Notes: generated from the sequence alone by a model not told the origin. A stretch of DNA of 64,000 nt from Tieghemostelium lacteum (GCA_001606155.1 LODT01000022.1:992001-1056000), one strand, 5' to 3'. Positions 13,379 through 25,273 are shown, numbered from the stretch's first letter. A program made the numbers and translations.

Positions 13379-16215
13379 CTATTTATTTACAGATAAGTCA
13401 TCACTATTAATATTATTAGATTCCAATAGAGATTTCAATCTGATATTTTCATTTCTTAGTTTAACAGATTCATCACCCAACATTTCAATGTTATCAGAGA
13501 GCTGAATATTCTTTAGAATATTTTCTTGTAACATGGTTTCCATTTTTTCAACCATTTCAGCTACAATATTTGGATCGTTATTTCTCCAGAAACTACCCAA
13601 AACACCACCTTTCATTCTCTTTGATTTCTCATCTTCAGTGGTGGCTCTTCCAAGTTGAGTTTTGGAGATATAAAATCTCACAACTTTAGTCTTTTTATCT
13701 AGTTCCTGGTTAAGTGAAGTTACATTGGTCTCAAGAGATCTAATCTTTTCTTCTAGTTTATATTTTTCGTTACCCATTTCACCTAGTTTCTTACCCATGA
13801 GTTCAAAGTCATGTTTCAACTGTTCGATATTGACTGGAGGTTGATTCACCAGTAAATTAGGGTTCATGGATAATGAACGCTGATGATGTGTCTTGTGTGG
13901 TGTACCTACCTGTGACTTTGGTGTCAGACCTCCACCACTGCCAACACTTAAAGGTGTCATCTGAGGTGTTGTAGGCAAACTCACTGAAGATGCTGATTTT
14001 GAAAGCATAGGTGACGAAGGTAGACTCTGACTGTTATTAGTAGCACTCAATGATATTCCATTAAATGACTGTGACAGATTCTCTCTCTCTTTGGATAACT
14101 CCATCTTGAGATCTTTTATCATTTTCAAATTCTTCTTTTCAGCAATTTTCTTTTCAGTTTCTGCATCTTCAATTTCGACTTTTAATTTTACAATTTCCTG
14201 ACAATTGGCCTCATTGTCAAGTTTAAGTTTTTCAAATTCAGGTTGAATGTTATTCAAACTCTCCAATGCCCTCTGAAGTTTTTGAGAATTTTCTGAAATC
14301 TCTAATTTCAAATTTTCATTCTCCACACTAACCTGATCTAGAACCACTAATTTCTCAACAGCTTCTTTATGAGCATTCTCCAACTCACTATATCTTCCTT
14401 GTAGATTCTCCAACTCCACTTGTTGAGTTTTATACTGATCAGTCAACTCATTAAACTGCTGTTGTAAATCTCCATTACCTTCTTGAATCTTATTCAAATC
14501 CTTCTGAGACTCTGCCAACTCTTTTTCAACATCCTGACACTTTTTCTCCAGTTCCAAATGTTGACTATTAAGTAAATTGAATTTCTCATTCAAAGAATCA
14601 AAACTACTTCTCTCCATTGCCAATTGGTCTTGGAACTTCTTTGATTTATTCGAATGGCTATCCAAAGAGGTCTTAGTCTCCAAATGTTCATTCTGAAGAT
14701 CTCTAAAACTATCTTTCAACCCCAAAAGTTCTTTATCAGTATCTGAAATTCTTGATTTTGCAACCTCCAACTCCTTCTCTTTTTCAACCAGTTCCTGAGT
14801 AGTCTTATTAAACTGATCCAAATACTCATCTCGTGACATTTTAAAGATATTAGCCTTATCGTTCAAATCCTCTATTTGTCTTTCAAAACTAAGTTTCTGA
14901 CCTCTAATCTCATCAATCTTGTCCTGAATAGCCTTATCAAAGTTCTCTTGATCCAGTTTCATTGAAGTTGACAATTGTGTAATTTGATCACTTAATTTCT
15001 TTACCATATTCTGTTGAGTAGTCTCCATCTCCTCTTTCTCTTTCTTTAAATCTACTTTATCTTTCTCCAACTTTTCAACATTCTCTTTAAGAGATTTAAT
15101 TTCATTACCTAAACGATCTTCAATTTTGACTCTTTTCAATTCAGCCTGTTTATGTTTCTCTTGAAACTCACTAACCAAAGATGAACTATCCTTATGCAAC
15201 TGTTGACTCTTTTGATACTTTATATCCAATTCTCTAATCTGGTCCATTAGATTCTTTATAGTATCCCTTAGTTTAGTCTTTTCCTTTTCCTCTTCTGGAT
15301 TGTATACAGGTTCACCTAAAGGATGGAATATAATCTCTTTAGGCTGTTGTTGTTGTTGTTGAGAACTCTGAGGTGTACTAGGAGTACTACTATTACTACT
15401 AAAATCCAACTGAATTTGAAGTAATTTGGATTTCAAATCTTCTTTATCCTCAGCAGATATTGTAGAATACTCTTGTAAAGCACATAAAAATCCTTGAACT
15501 AGTTGATCACTATCTACAAGATAATTAGCAGAACTCACAGAAGCTGAAGACACACCACTAACTGACGATATATTAGGAGAAGAACACAAACTATTACCAT
15601 TATTAGCACTATTATTGTCGCCTATTACACTATTGTTATTACTATATGACTCTGCGATATCAAATTGCAGTTTATGTATTGTAGATTTCTGTTCCTCTAG
15701 TTTCTCAGTATACCCTTGAATGTCTTTATTCAACTGTTTAATTTCATCCTCCAATTTGGAATTGGTTTCAAAGAGACTTTTGACATTGTGTTGTAGAGCT
15801 TCTGACTGTTCTTGGTGTACTAGTGTATTTTGTTGAATAGTTTTCTTTAGAATATCATTTTCTTCTTGTAAATCTGACAACTTTCCTTTGTCTTTAGTTA
15901 TATTAGTTAGATAGTCTGAAAATAAGGAGGTTTTCTTTTTTGGTGTTGTAGGATTTGGAAGTTCTTCATGATGCTCTGACTTTTCTTTTAACTCTTTAAT
16001 CTCTATGTTATTATAAATTGAAATTATAGTAATTAGTGACTAATGTTCTCACCACCAATATAAATATATTTTTAAAAAAACATATTGTAATCATAAAAAA
16101 AAAATAACACAATACCATTTAAATATTTCTTTTCTCTTTCACTTTGTTCATATTTGTATCTTTTTAATTCAATTAATTGTTCTTGTAGTAAATTGAAATC
16201 CTCTGCACTAATCAT
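13379..16215 (-). CDS. Long coiled-coil protein with CCDC186/CCCP-1-like C-terminal domain
   Basis: Exon 1 (16215-16116, starting MISAEDFNLLQEQLIELK) joins exon 2 (16002-13379) through a 113-nt intron, splitting one Glu codon; total 907 residues. Almost the whole protein is heptad-rich coiled coil, broken by a Ser/Asn stretch (about residues 140-170) and a Ser/Pro/Gly linker (about residues 645-700) with many SP/TP sites. The last 150 residues contain KVVRFYISKTQ, KRMKGGVLGSFW and METMLQENILKNIQLSDNIEMLG. These resemble the conserved C-terminus of CCDC186 (C. elegans CCCP-1), a Golgi/endosome-associated Rab2 effector in animals. By family, a tether or sorting factor on Golgi or endosomal membranes would be expected. 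The assignment comes from memory of the motif layout and needs a profile search. Other golgin-type coiled coils are the alternative. Confidence 0.8.
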
Positions 16216-16635
16216 GGTGGTATCCTGCTAGGAAATTTCAAAAATATCACAAAATACTGTTGTCTTTGCTGTGATTCTAAAAGTTCTAAAAAAAAAAAAT
16301 AATAAATGCTCTTTAGATTTTTTTATCAGTTTGTTGTTTAAAAAAAATTAAATTAAAATAAAATTTATAATTGCTTGCAATCACAATCTCAGAGTTGTTT
16401 GTTTCAAGATTTGATAAATTGTGGTGAATAACCCACCCCACCACTTTTAATTGCAAATCAAAATAGAAAGTATAAAAATAGAAGGGGTTTAAAATGTTTA
16501 CATGTAATCACATAACTGTTGGAAAAATATAAAATTAATTGTTAACAAACCCTCTTACCTTATTATTTTAAGCATATAATGATAAGAACCAATATTTCAT
16601 ACATTTATTCGATATGGTAAAGCTGGAAGACAACA
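16216..16635. other. Upstream region of the coiled-coil gene
   Basis: An AT-rich stretch of about 420 bp with A-runs near 16288 and 16340. It should carry the promoter of the minus-strand coiled-coil gene. No coding potential or repeat was seen. Confidence 0.4.
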
Positions 16636-17057
16636 ATGTTTGGTGAAAGAGGAGAGGCACTAAATATTACAGTTGATCAATTCGAACCATTTTATTTTTA
16701 TGGTAAAAATGTAACCGATTGTGATTGCTCTTGGGCGAAAAACCATATTATTATTCCACATGCATCAAATTTTCCTGATGTGGATTTTTTAATATGGAAT
16801 TCAAATGATAAACATCTTTATGCAATTCAGGTAACTATTAATACGACTCACAGCAATAATTGGAATATATATCAGTTATGGAAGAAACAAACTGGGTAAA
16901 AGGAAGCTAAGATTTTTAAAGTATGGATAGCATTAGAAACCTTACTAGTAACTAATGATAGTTTTGTCGGTCATTATTTAATTTATCTACACAATTTACA
17001 CCAAACTGGTAATAATTCTTTTCCTCATTTGCTAAATTTCCCAATAAACATTCAATG
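16636..17057 (+). pseudogene. Fossil fragment resembling the nuclease region of Crinkler/RHS-type proteins
   Basis: From 16636 the plus strand reads as a protein-like stretch containing FPDVDFLIWNSNDKHLYAIQVT followed by HSNNW. Similar coding texture continues (KEAKIFKVWIALETLL, then FPHLLNF) to about 17057. The order 'D-hydrophobic-W ... hydrophobic-x-I-Q-V-T ... H-S' resembles the restriction-endonuclease-fold part of Crinkler-RHS-type proteins, which are widespread in protists. The copy is a short fragment, clearly broken, with no neighbouring exons, and is probably not functional. The family call is moderate to weak. Confidence 0.4.
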
Positions 17058-17910
17058 AAGATAATAAATCAATGCAATTAATCAGAACAATTAATTAAAA
17101 CAACTATTGAAAAAATATATTATTTATATATTAACTTAACTTTTTTTAACCTATTTAATATTATAATTATAATATTAAATTTATTGACAGTTCTCCCTGG
17201 TTTTTTTTATTGATGATTTCCTTATTGTTTAAGATGATGTTAGTAGTACTTATTAACAATGATGACTATTTCACTTTTTCTTTTGAAGAGTCAGATATAC
17301 ACAGTCTAGAGAAGTTAGTTGTTTTTTAGTTGTTCCCATTTTTCTTCTATTCATCTCCTAAACTTTTAATTCCAATAAATCCCCCACCTCTACATTTTTC
17401 TTATTTCCAACTTCTATACCCTTTTTATACTTCTTTTATTTTGGTTGGTGACGATTATTTCACTCCTTCTACAAATTCATTAATTTCAATTTAACAAGTT
17501 CAATCTTCATATTATTTATGTTTGTTTTTATTTTTGAATAATTGACTTTTATAAAAATTATTTCTTGCTATTCCTTTGTTCCTTTTATTTTCATTAAAAA
17601 GATTTCTTATTTGTGTGTATGCATTTTTCCAATCATTTATATATATTTCGTGGTTTATCCTAAAATAAATATAATAGTTCTAATAATATAAAAAATATCT
17701 ATTATAAGAAAAGAAAAGGGAATTTGGGGGTTTAGAAAGTTTGAGAAAAGGTTGTGTTTGTGAGAGGGGTATGGTTTAAAAAAAGGTTGTACTTTGAGTT
17801 GATATAAAAGAAAAATGTAGAGAGAGAAGGGGAATATTGTGAGTGTGTTTTGGTCTAGACATATCTAGAATAATGAGGTGAAAAATAGATGGTATAGTAT
17901 TACTACTAAC
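17058..17910. other. Intergenic region 3' of the Tra2-like gene
   Basis: About 850 bp between the Crinkler-like fossil and the 3' end of the Tra2-like gene. The plus strand is T/C-rich from about 17340 to 17480 and A/G-rich from about 17700 to 17850, where the Tra2-like 3' UTR should lie. No gene, RNA or repeat was recognised. Confidence 0.35.
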
Positions 17911-18963
17911 TTATCTATATCTACGTTCATCATCTGATCTATCATTACCTCTGTAACCGTCATTAGCAGGTCTGTTGTATCTGTCTTCACCATTTCTGTA
18001 ACGGTCATCGGAACCATTACCAGATGATCTGTATAGATCACTGCCACGTCTATAATCGCTGCTGCTGCTACTTCCAGATCTGTAGCCACGATCTTCACCT
18101 CCATTGGATGATGATCTATATCTGTCATCTCTGTATCTATCATCTCTGTATCTGTCATCTCTGTATCTATCTTCACCTCTGTAGCCACGATCTTCACGTC
18201 TGTAGTCTCCACCACCACCACCACCTCCTCCTCCTCTATAACCACGTTCATTGTCTCTGAATGGTCTTCCACTACCACCACCATATGGTGAATATCTTGG
18301 TGGTGATCTATTTCTATTGTCGTTTCTTGGATTTCCAAAGTATCTACCTGGAGTTGGATCATGTGCCTTCTTGGTAGCTGAAAAATCTGTACGAATTTTC
18401 TTTCCATGTAATTCCTTTGAAATTATAATAATAAATAAATAAATTAAAATAATTATTAGTGTGTTGTTATAATAATTAAAAACTCTAATTACAATAATAT
18501 ACATACAATTCCTTGACATTCTTCTTTTGCTCTAACTGCATCTTCTTGTTTTTCAAAATAAACAAAAGCAAAACATTTAGATTGACCAGTTTTTCTGTCC
18601 ATAATTAAATCTACACGTTCAATTTTACCAAATCTTCCAAACTCATTTTCAAGGTCATGATCATTGGTCTTTTGGGCTAAACCAAAGATACCTAAAATAT
18701 TACTTGGTTCGGCTGTCTGTTGGATCATTAATTAGTAAGTAACTTTTTATATAAAACAATATTGTTTCTCCAAAGTATGTGATCAGAGAAAACTAAAATG
18801 ATTAATTAAAACTTACATTTGCCAATCTATTTCTGAATTCACCAGAATCTTTATCACCTCTATCTCTTGGTGATCTGTCTCTTGATCTACCTCTTGGTGA
18901 ACCACTGCCACCACCATTACTTGGTCTGTGTGGACTTTGGGAATATTGTTCTTGAATATCCAT
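17911..18963 (-). CDS. tra2: Transformer-2-like SR splicing factor (RRM plus RD/RS-rich tail)
   Basis: Exons 18963-18817, 18716-18507 and 18414-17911 all join in phase 0 and give 286 residues. The N-terminus is short and Arg/Ser-rich (RGRSRDRSPRDRGD). One RRM spans about residues 54-130, with RNP2 ILGIFGLA (56-63) and RNP1 SKCFAFVYF (95-103). The linker after the RRM, DFSATKKAHDPTPGRYFG, is the Tra2 signature (HxPTPGxYxG). The tail holds a Gly run and repeated 'DRYRDD' and SxxRR units. Tra2 proteins bind purine-rich exonic enhancers and promote exon inclusion in the nucleus. The RS dipeptides are substrates for SRPK and Clk kinases, and an SRPK is encoded at 54.8 kb. The start ATG gives a typical RS1-like head. 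An ATG at 18728 would skip it and is less likely. Confidence 0.87.
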
Positions 18964-19297
18964 ACCTCTCTTGTCAAAAAAAAAACTAATTAAAAAAAAT
19001 TAAAATTTTATTTTGGTAGAATGTTAAAAAATTAAGAAATATTTAGAAAAGATCAAATCTAATAATGAATATTGTGTGTTAATACCACAAATGTATTAAT
19101 AACAACTAAAAGGATAAAAGAATAATTCTAAATGATCCTTTCTTCACTAATTGACTTTTTTGAAGAAGGCCCAATGAAATTAATTTTTTTTTAAAATATA
19201 TTTTTGGTGTGTTGTTACTCAGATGTAGTGGGTTATCTATATTGTTTTTTTTTTAATTTAAATTGTTTTAAAACACCAAATCAACTAGTAAATTACG
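18964..19297. other. Divergent promoter region (Tra2-like / fucosyltransferase)
   Basis: A 334-bp AT-rich spacer between two divergent start codons, with T-runs at about 19180-19190 and 19243-19252. It presumably carries both promoters. No further element was seen. Confidence 0.4.
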
Positions 19298-21147
19298 ATG
19301 AAATTTGTATTATTATTAATATTAGGAATTATAATAATTCAATTTGTGAATGGGGTACAAATTTTAGTGTTACATGGTGGAGCTACATGGTCAGGATTAG
19401 GAGTTAACCCATATACTACACCAAACTATCTCGGACAAACTGTACATAAAGAAAAATGTTCCGTAGAATGTGAATACACATCTGATAAGACATTATTTGA
19501 CAGTAGTGACGCTGTAATGATTGAAGCACAAGCTTTTGCAAACTTTGGATACGCATACCTCAAACAGAAGCCTGAGTTACCTCAGAAACAAGTTAACCAG
19601 TACTACATCAACTTTGGTTATGAACACGATGGCTATTTCCCAATATTCTCTGAACCTGGATTCCACAACCACATTGATGTCAATGCCACATTCCAACAGA
19701 ACTACTCTGCAGTTCCTGTAACATTTGCTTGTAATTGGGGATCTTACGACAAGGGGGGTATTGAGGAATTCAAGACTACACCTATTATACCCACTGCACA
19801 TAAAATCCAGCATATAGGGTTTATGGCTAGCAATTGTCATGGAGGTGGCGCAATCTATCGTACTAGTTACCTAAAGGATATGATGAAACAGATAAGAATC
19901 GATGCTATGGGTATGTGTCTACATAATTTTGACTTGGCGCCTGAAGACAATGAACATCATCTATTTGATGACCTTGGTGACAGTTTCCGTATCAAAAGAA
20001 AAGTTCTTGGAAAATACATGTTCTCTATATCCTTTGAAAACAATAACAAAACTGATTATGTAACTGAAAAAGTATTTACATCTTTATTGTATGTATTAGA
20101 TATAGATTAGAATTCAGTAGAGTGTATTGGAAGACTAATGAAGTTGTTTTGGGGGTTTTTAGGAGTGGAAGTGTCCCTATTTATATGGGTGCTGATAATA
20201 TTGATGAATGGGTACCAAAAGGTAGCATTATTAAAACTAGTGATTTTAAATCACCAACAGATTTAGTGAATCATTTGAAATATTTGATTAGTAATCATAC
20301 TGCCTATGAAGAGTATTTTCAGTGGAAGACTGAACCATTTCCAGAGAAATTCATAGAAAAGCACAACAAATGTCTATTCTATAACGGTGATTGTAGGATA
20401 TGTGAATATATCCACAAGAGAGTGACTGAGTATAATAATAGTGCACCAGCAGGTCATAGATTGCTATTTGGTGAACCTGAGAATGTAAAAGGTCAGAAAA
20501 GACTCATTATATTACCACAGGACACATCATGTCTGATAATTTTACAGAATGATACCATTCCTGCAATCTCAGGTTACTTTACCATACTAATGTGGTTGGA
20601 GCCTATAGAACTGGAATTCGATTCTAAATTACTGTCTATTGGTGATGATCAAGTTATTATTAGCATTCATTCGGAATGGAGTAGAGATTATATTAGATAT
20701 TGTTGGGGAACCTCTGGTGAACAGTGCTTCTTATCAGAGATTCCAATTATACCAGGTCAATGGAAACATATTGGTATTGTTGCACAACCTGGTGATATTC
20801 CAGGTACAGAAGTTATTACATTCTATACCAATGGTAACTTTGATAGTAGTTATAAAACAGTTGCTAAACCTGACATTGCATCAACTGGAGTTAAACTGGG
20901 TTGTGATACTCACGGGTACAGAGGAAAGGTCGATGATCTCACTATTTTCAATCATGCATTGACTCAAAAGGAAGTAAATCAAGCAATGTTTAAGAAGTTC
21001 AGAGGTGATGAACCTGGTCTGTTACATTATCTCACTTTTAATGATTGGGAACCAATTGACTATTCAAAATACAGATCAAAAGTAGAATACAGAGATATTA
21101 TAACTTCTGATACTGGAAATCAAAAATTGGATTTAAATTGCTGTTAA
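19298..21147 (+). CDS. GT10 alpha-1,3-fucosyltransferase with C-terminal LamG/concanavalin-like domain
   Basis: Exons 19298-20088 and 20163-21147 join across a 74-nt intron within a Leu codon; 591 residues. The N-terminus (KFVLLLILGIIIIQFVNG) is a signal peptide or signal anchor for the secretory pathway. The GT10 core ends in the donor-binding motif FSISFENNNKTDYVTEKVF-TSLL|SGSVPIYMGA, where TEK and the VP(I/V) segment are the family hallmarks; the intron falls inside it. By family it would move fucose from GDP-fucose to GlcNAc-type acceptors on glycans in the Golgi. From about residue 400 the chain becomes a LamG-like beta sandwich (GYFTILMWLEPIE, PGQWKHIGIV, GYRGKVDDLTIFNHALT, GLLHYLTFND). 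That may bind glycan. The acceptor sugar cannot be read from sequence. Confidence 0.88.
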
Positions 21148-23386
21148 TAAATATATTTATAATTAAAAGTTCACATCTACCTCTTTCGCAAGACCACCAA
21201 AGTTTTTTTTTTTTTTCTTTTTTAATTTAGTGGGTTCTACCAAAGGATGATGTGCATATTGTTATCAACCCCAACACATTTTTAAAATTTTTATGTGGTA
21301 ATTAAAAGAAACCCCCCACACCCTTACATTCATTATAATTTAAATATTTAAAACAATATATAAAGTTCTAAAAGAATCAACCCATCAACACTGCTTTGGG
21401 AAGATATTAACATAAAATCTAAGGTTTAATATCTTATTTTAGTAGTGTCAGTTGTTATTATGTGTTCACAAAACAATTCTAACAAATTGATCATTGCCTT
21501 TTGGAATTACAATTTTGCTCTTTTTATATTAAATCCTAAAAATCAAAAAGGAATTTAAACATTAAAAAAAAAAAAGTATGTAAGTGGCAGGTAGTACCAG
21601 TTGAATTTTGATAGAGTGGGGGTGGTATAGTGGTGGGTATATATAGAGTTTAAACATTGGAAGAAAAGGGAGATTTTCTATTTTTTTTTTTTAGTGTATA
21701 AAATTAAAATTTGAACTCTATTTTTTTTCTTTCCTCTGTTTCTCAATAATCTTAATATCAAAAACAAACAATAATTATAATTCTCAAAAAACCCTCGAAC
21801 CATTTTGGAAAATTATCTATTTATTTTTTTTTTTTAGAATATGATATATTTAAAAGATACTTGGTTCACAACAAATAACAAAAATTTAATTCATAGGATA
21901 TTTTAAATTAAATCTATCAACATATAATTTATAGCAAATTTAAATTTACAGACATTGGTCATATTTAAAAAAGGTATTGTTATAATTTTGATCAAAATGA
22001 TGATACTATAGTCTCCAAATGATTCCATATAATATTCGATATACAGAATAACAATTAAGAGTTATTAGAACTAGTAACTTCTTCAAAAAGTTAATTAATA
22101 CTAAATTGTTATTGCCGTCTTTTATACCCCATTATTGTTTTTATTTTTGTAAAAGTGTTTTTACTATTAATTTATTATATTACTAGTTTCCCTCAATGGC
22201 TATAGAATAATTTGATATGCTGTTGACAATTTATTCAGTTCATAAGATATATCAACATCCAAAAATAACAATATATTCCTTATTTTCAAAAAAACTCGTC
22301 AACATCCAGAATTCATCTACAAAATTTAAATAGTGAAAAAATTTAATATAAAGTGTGTGGGCATATTTTCTATCCTATCCGTATTGATTTATTAAATATT
22401 TGAAAATTGTCAACCACTCTCTAGAAACACACACTCACTACACTACTAGGATTACATACACACAATCACTAATTTATGATTGTGTTTGTAGTAACAACCT
22501 TTTCAAATATTCACCCCTAAAAAATTTAATTTTTTTTTAATTTTTTTTTGATTTGATTTCAACCCCACCCACCCTTCTTCTATTTCTTTTATAACCATTT
22601 TTGATATTAACATAAATAGAGATATACATATGTTATATGTGTTTTTTTTTAATTAAAATTTTTATATCTTTTTTTTTTTTTTTATATTTTTCAGCACCCC
22701 CAACTATACTATATTACTATTTGTAATTTTTAAACACAAGATTATTTTAATACTATCATCAAATACTATTATTTTATATCATTATAAAAATAATCAAAAT
22801 ATCATCAAACACCAAAACCAAAACAATTTGTATATCTATAAATAAGATTACTATATTATTTTAACTATTAAAAGAAAAACAACCAACATCAATTGAAGAC
22901 AAGATCTAAATATTATTATTATATTTAATAATTGTTTTTTATTATTGGATTGGTTAATAATTTTTATTTTAATATTACTCTATATATAATATATATATCT
23001 CAAAAATAATTTTTATTTTTATTTTTTTATTTATATATTAAATTATCAAATAATATATATCTCACTATACAATCACAAATTATAATATTACCAAATTATA
23101 CCATTACAATATATACCAATCAAAAAGAAATCAATAGTGAAAAAGAATTGATTTAGTTTAGAATCATTATTTCACTGGTTTAGATTCTAAACTCAAACAA
23201 AAATTATTATTTTTAAAATTATTATATTTTTTGCATTTAGATTAATATCTATTTATTTTTTTAAATAAATATCAACCAATATTTATTTATAAAAAATAAA
23301 TATCCTCCATTTGTCAGAGGAAACTGGAATCAAAATTGGATCACTATTATCATCGTAATCACACTAATGCGCACCGAGTATCAAAA
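21148..23386. other. Long gene-free region upstream of the TOM1/THH1-like gene
   Basis: About 2.2 kb of AT-rich DNA with T-runs (21202-21215, 22525-22550, 22670-22685) and a CA-rich patch near 22425-22465. It includes the 3' UTR of the fucosyltransferase gene and an unusually long upstream region for the next gene, with a perfect inverted repeat at 23156-23192 and a second at about 23261-23288. No ORF, tRNA or known repeat was recognised. Confidence 0.4.
23156..23192. repeat. Perfect 10-bp inverted repeat (possible 5'-UTR hairpin)
   Basis: GTTTAGAATC at 23156-23165 and GATTCTAAAC at 23183-23192 are exact reverse complements around a 17-nt loop, about 195 bp before the ATG at 23387. If transcribed it would form a hairpin in the leader. 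It could also be a dyad binding site for a dimeric regulator. Confidence 0.5.
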
Positions 23387-24383
23387 ATGTCTAACACAGT
23401 TAACATTTATTTCATAGATTTAAGTATGGATGAAGGAGGTACCGCAAAGAAAGTGTATATATTTTGGATCATTATATGGTTTGTGGTTTTGGTAATCTCC
23501 AGTTTAATAACATATAAAAGTTTAAAAATTGAAAAAAGGTTATCATTACCTACAAAAACATCAATACTTATAGTTTTTTGCTCGATTGGTAAGTTTAAAT
23601 ATATAGTTATTATATATAATATAATTATTAATATTGTATAATAATAATAGGAAAAATTTTAAATATTGGTTTATCATTTTATGAAACTTCAAATAAGGTT
23701 GAAATTGGAATACTTTCATTTATTAGAAATTCACCTTCATTTTTATTATTATCATCATTTTTAATAGTGGTGTTATTTTGGATTCAGATGTATCATGATC
23801 CTGTAACATACCAAAATAGGAGATCTTGTTGTTCATTTATCATCAAGCCTCTTTATGTTCTAATAGTAACAGTACAAATAGCATTTGTGGTTTTGCTCTC
23901 AATAGCAGAGGCCAAATTCTCCTCAATGCATATATATTACAAATCAGTTTATTTTTTCTCAAGACTCTACACTATTGTTATGAGTATTTCATTTTCCATT
24001 GCATTCTTGGTATATGGATTTTTAGTTGGCAAAAAACAACAAATTCAATCGACAAGAATTGTAAGTTAAATCCATATTGATTATTATATTATTAGAATAG
24101 TAATTTTTTATTAACTCAACTATAGTTTTATTCAAGTGCCATTATATTAGGTTTAACTTTTTTAGCTAATGGAATTCATGTATTTACCATTTCCTTTTTA
24201 GTTCCAATTGTTACATTTAAACAAATTATGGTTGTAACTTCTATTGATAATATAATTGATATATTTATTAGTTTGGAAATTGTTATTTTAGTATATTTGG
24301 ATGCAAAAGCCAAAAAAAAATTTCTAATGGATAATTCTTCTTCAAGCTCAAGCACATCGTCAATGGATTCTGAGATTGGTTAA
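23387..24383 (+). CDS. Seven-helix membrane protein of the THH1/TOM1/TOM3 type
   Basis: Exons 23387-23588, 23651-24060 and 24126-24383, with introns of 62 and 65 nt, give 289 residues. The ATG at 23387 is the first in-frame ATG; the reading frame is open somewhat upstream but without another ATG. About seven hydrophobic helices are visible (VYIFWIIIWFVVLVISSLI, SILIVFCSIGKILNIGLSF, SFLLLSSFLIVVLFWIQMY, LYVLIVTVQIAFVVLLSIA, LYTIVMSISFSIAFLVYGF, SAIILGLTFLANGIHVFTI, DIFISLEIVILVYLD), followed by a short Ser-rich tail. The 'FWIQMYHD' segment after helix 3 and the small loops resemble the plant TOM1/THH1 family of vacuolar or other endomembrane proteins. The family call is moderate; an unrelated GPCR-like protein is possible. 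Confidence 0.7.
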
Positions 24384-24737
24384 CGTGCATACCGTTAACC
24401 CTTAGAAGATATTGTAAAATAAATTGTAAAAATCTCATTTGAAAATTAATCCTTTTCAATTAAAAGACTTATCTGTAAAATTATCCTGATAAAGGATTTT
24501 CAATTTTTTAAAGGTTTAATCTTGACCTACAATCTTCCTAAACATGTCCCTTTCATAATGCAAAAATTAATTAATTTCCATATTTAGAAAAAAATGTAAT
24601 TTTTTTTTTTTTTCTTATTAAAAAAATTTTTAAAACTAAAATCTATTTGAATTTAAAAAAAAAAATAAGGTCCTAATAGTTCAAAGTTTAAACAGCAATC
24701 TAAACAGTAATATATATATATATATATAAAAACAAAA
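24384..24737. other. Intergenic region between the seven-helix and stress-protein genes
   Basis: About 350 bp of AT-rich sequence with a T-run at 24599-24614 and a (TA)n stretch ending just before the next ATG. It contains one gene's 3' UTR and the next gene's promoter. Nothing else was seen. Confidence 0.4.
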
Positions 24738-25185
24738 ATGAAATATTTAGTATCATTAGATGGTAGTGAAGAATCACACAAAGCATTTGAATTGGCGTCT
24801 AATTTATATAAAGCCAATGATCATGTACATATAGTAACCATTACTCCACCAAATATGCCAATAGAAAAAGGTGAAGCAATTTTAACAAAATATGAAGATC
24901 TATGTCAACAAAATGGGGTATGCATGCACTTAAACATTAATCAATGAATTTGATTTAAACGATTTCCTAACTTGAATATCTATTTATTTCTAGATGAAAA
25001 ATGAAAGAATAGTTTTAAGATCTAATAACCCAATTGATGGAATAAAAACTGCTATTGAGGATTATAAAGTTGATATATTGATTCTAGGTACTAGAGGAAT
25101 GGGTTCTTTTAAAAAAATATTTATAAATTCTGTATCCGACCACTTTATGGAAAAGGGTGTTTGTGATGTTATAGTTGCAAAATAA
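24738..25185 (+). CDS. Universal stress protein (UspA family), single domain
   Basis: Exons 24738-24917 and 24994-25185 join in phase 0 and encode 123 residues, slightly shorter than the usual 140 or so. The start MKYLVSLDGSEESHKAFELA is the Usp beta1/alpha1 with the conserved Asp and Ser. VDILILGTRGMGSFKKIF gives beta4 and the G-x-x-G loop, and SVSDHFMEKGVCDVIVAK the last helix and strand. In ATP-binding members the loop is G-2x-G-9x-G-S/T. Here the last Gly is Asn (FINSVS), so nucleotide binding may be weakened. A cytosolic stress-related role is known for the family, but a specific function cannot be assigned. It converges with the INTS4 gene, 88 bp between stop codons. Confidence 0.85.
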
Positions 25186-25273
25186 TAATGTAACATAGAA
25201 TACCCGAATATATAAATTATAAATTATAATAACACCCGATATACAATAAAAAACAAAATATAAATTTTACTTT

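Noticed and set aside
18110-18180. Tandem DNA repeat on the minus strand
   Set aside because: It encodes the repeated DRYRDD units of the Tra2-like tail, so it is explained by protein repeats.
17865-18407. 180-codon minus-strand frame beside the Tra2-like gene
   Set aside because: It is another frame of the same exon; the RRM-compatible frame gives the RD/RS tail and splices in phase.
23336-23386. Start of the seven-helix protein upstream at 23336
   Set aside because: That position is TTG; the first in-frame ATG is at 23387.
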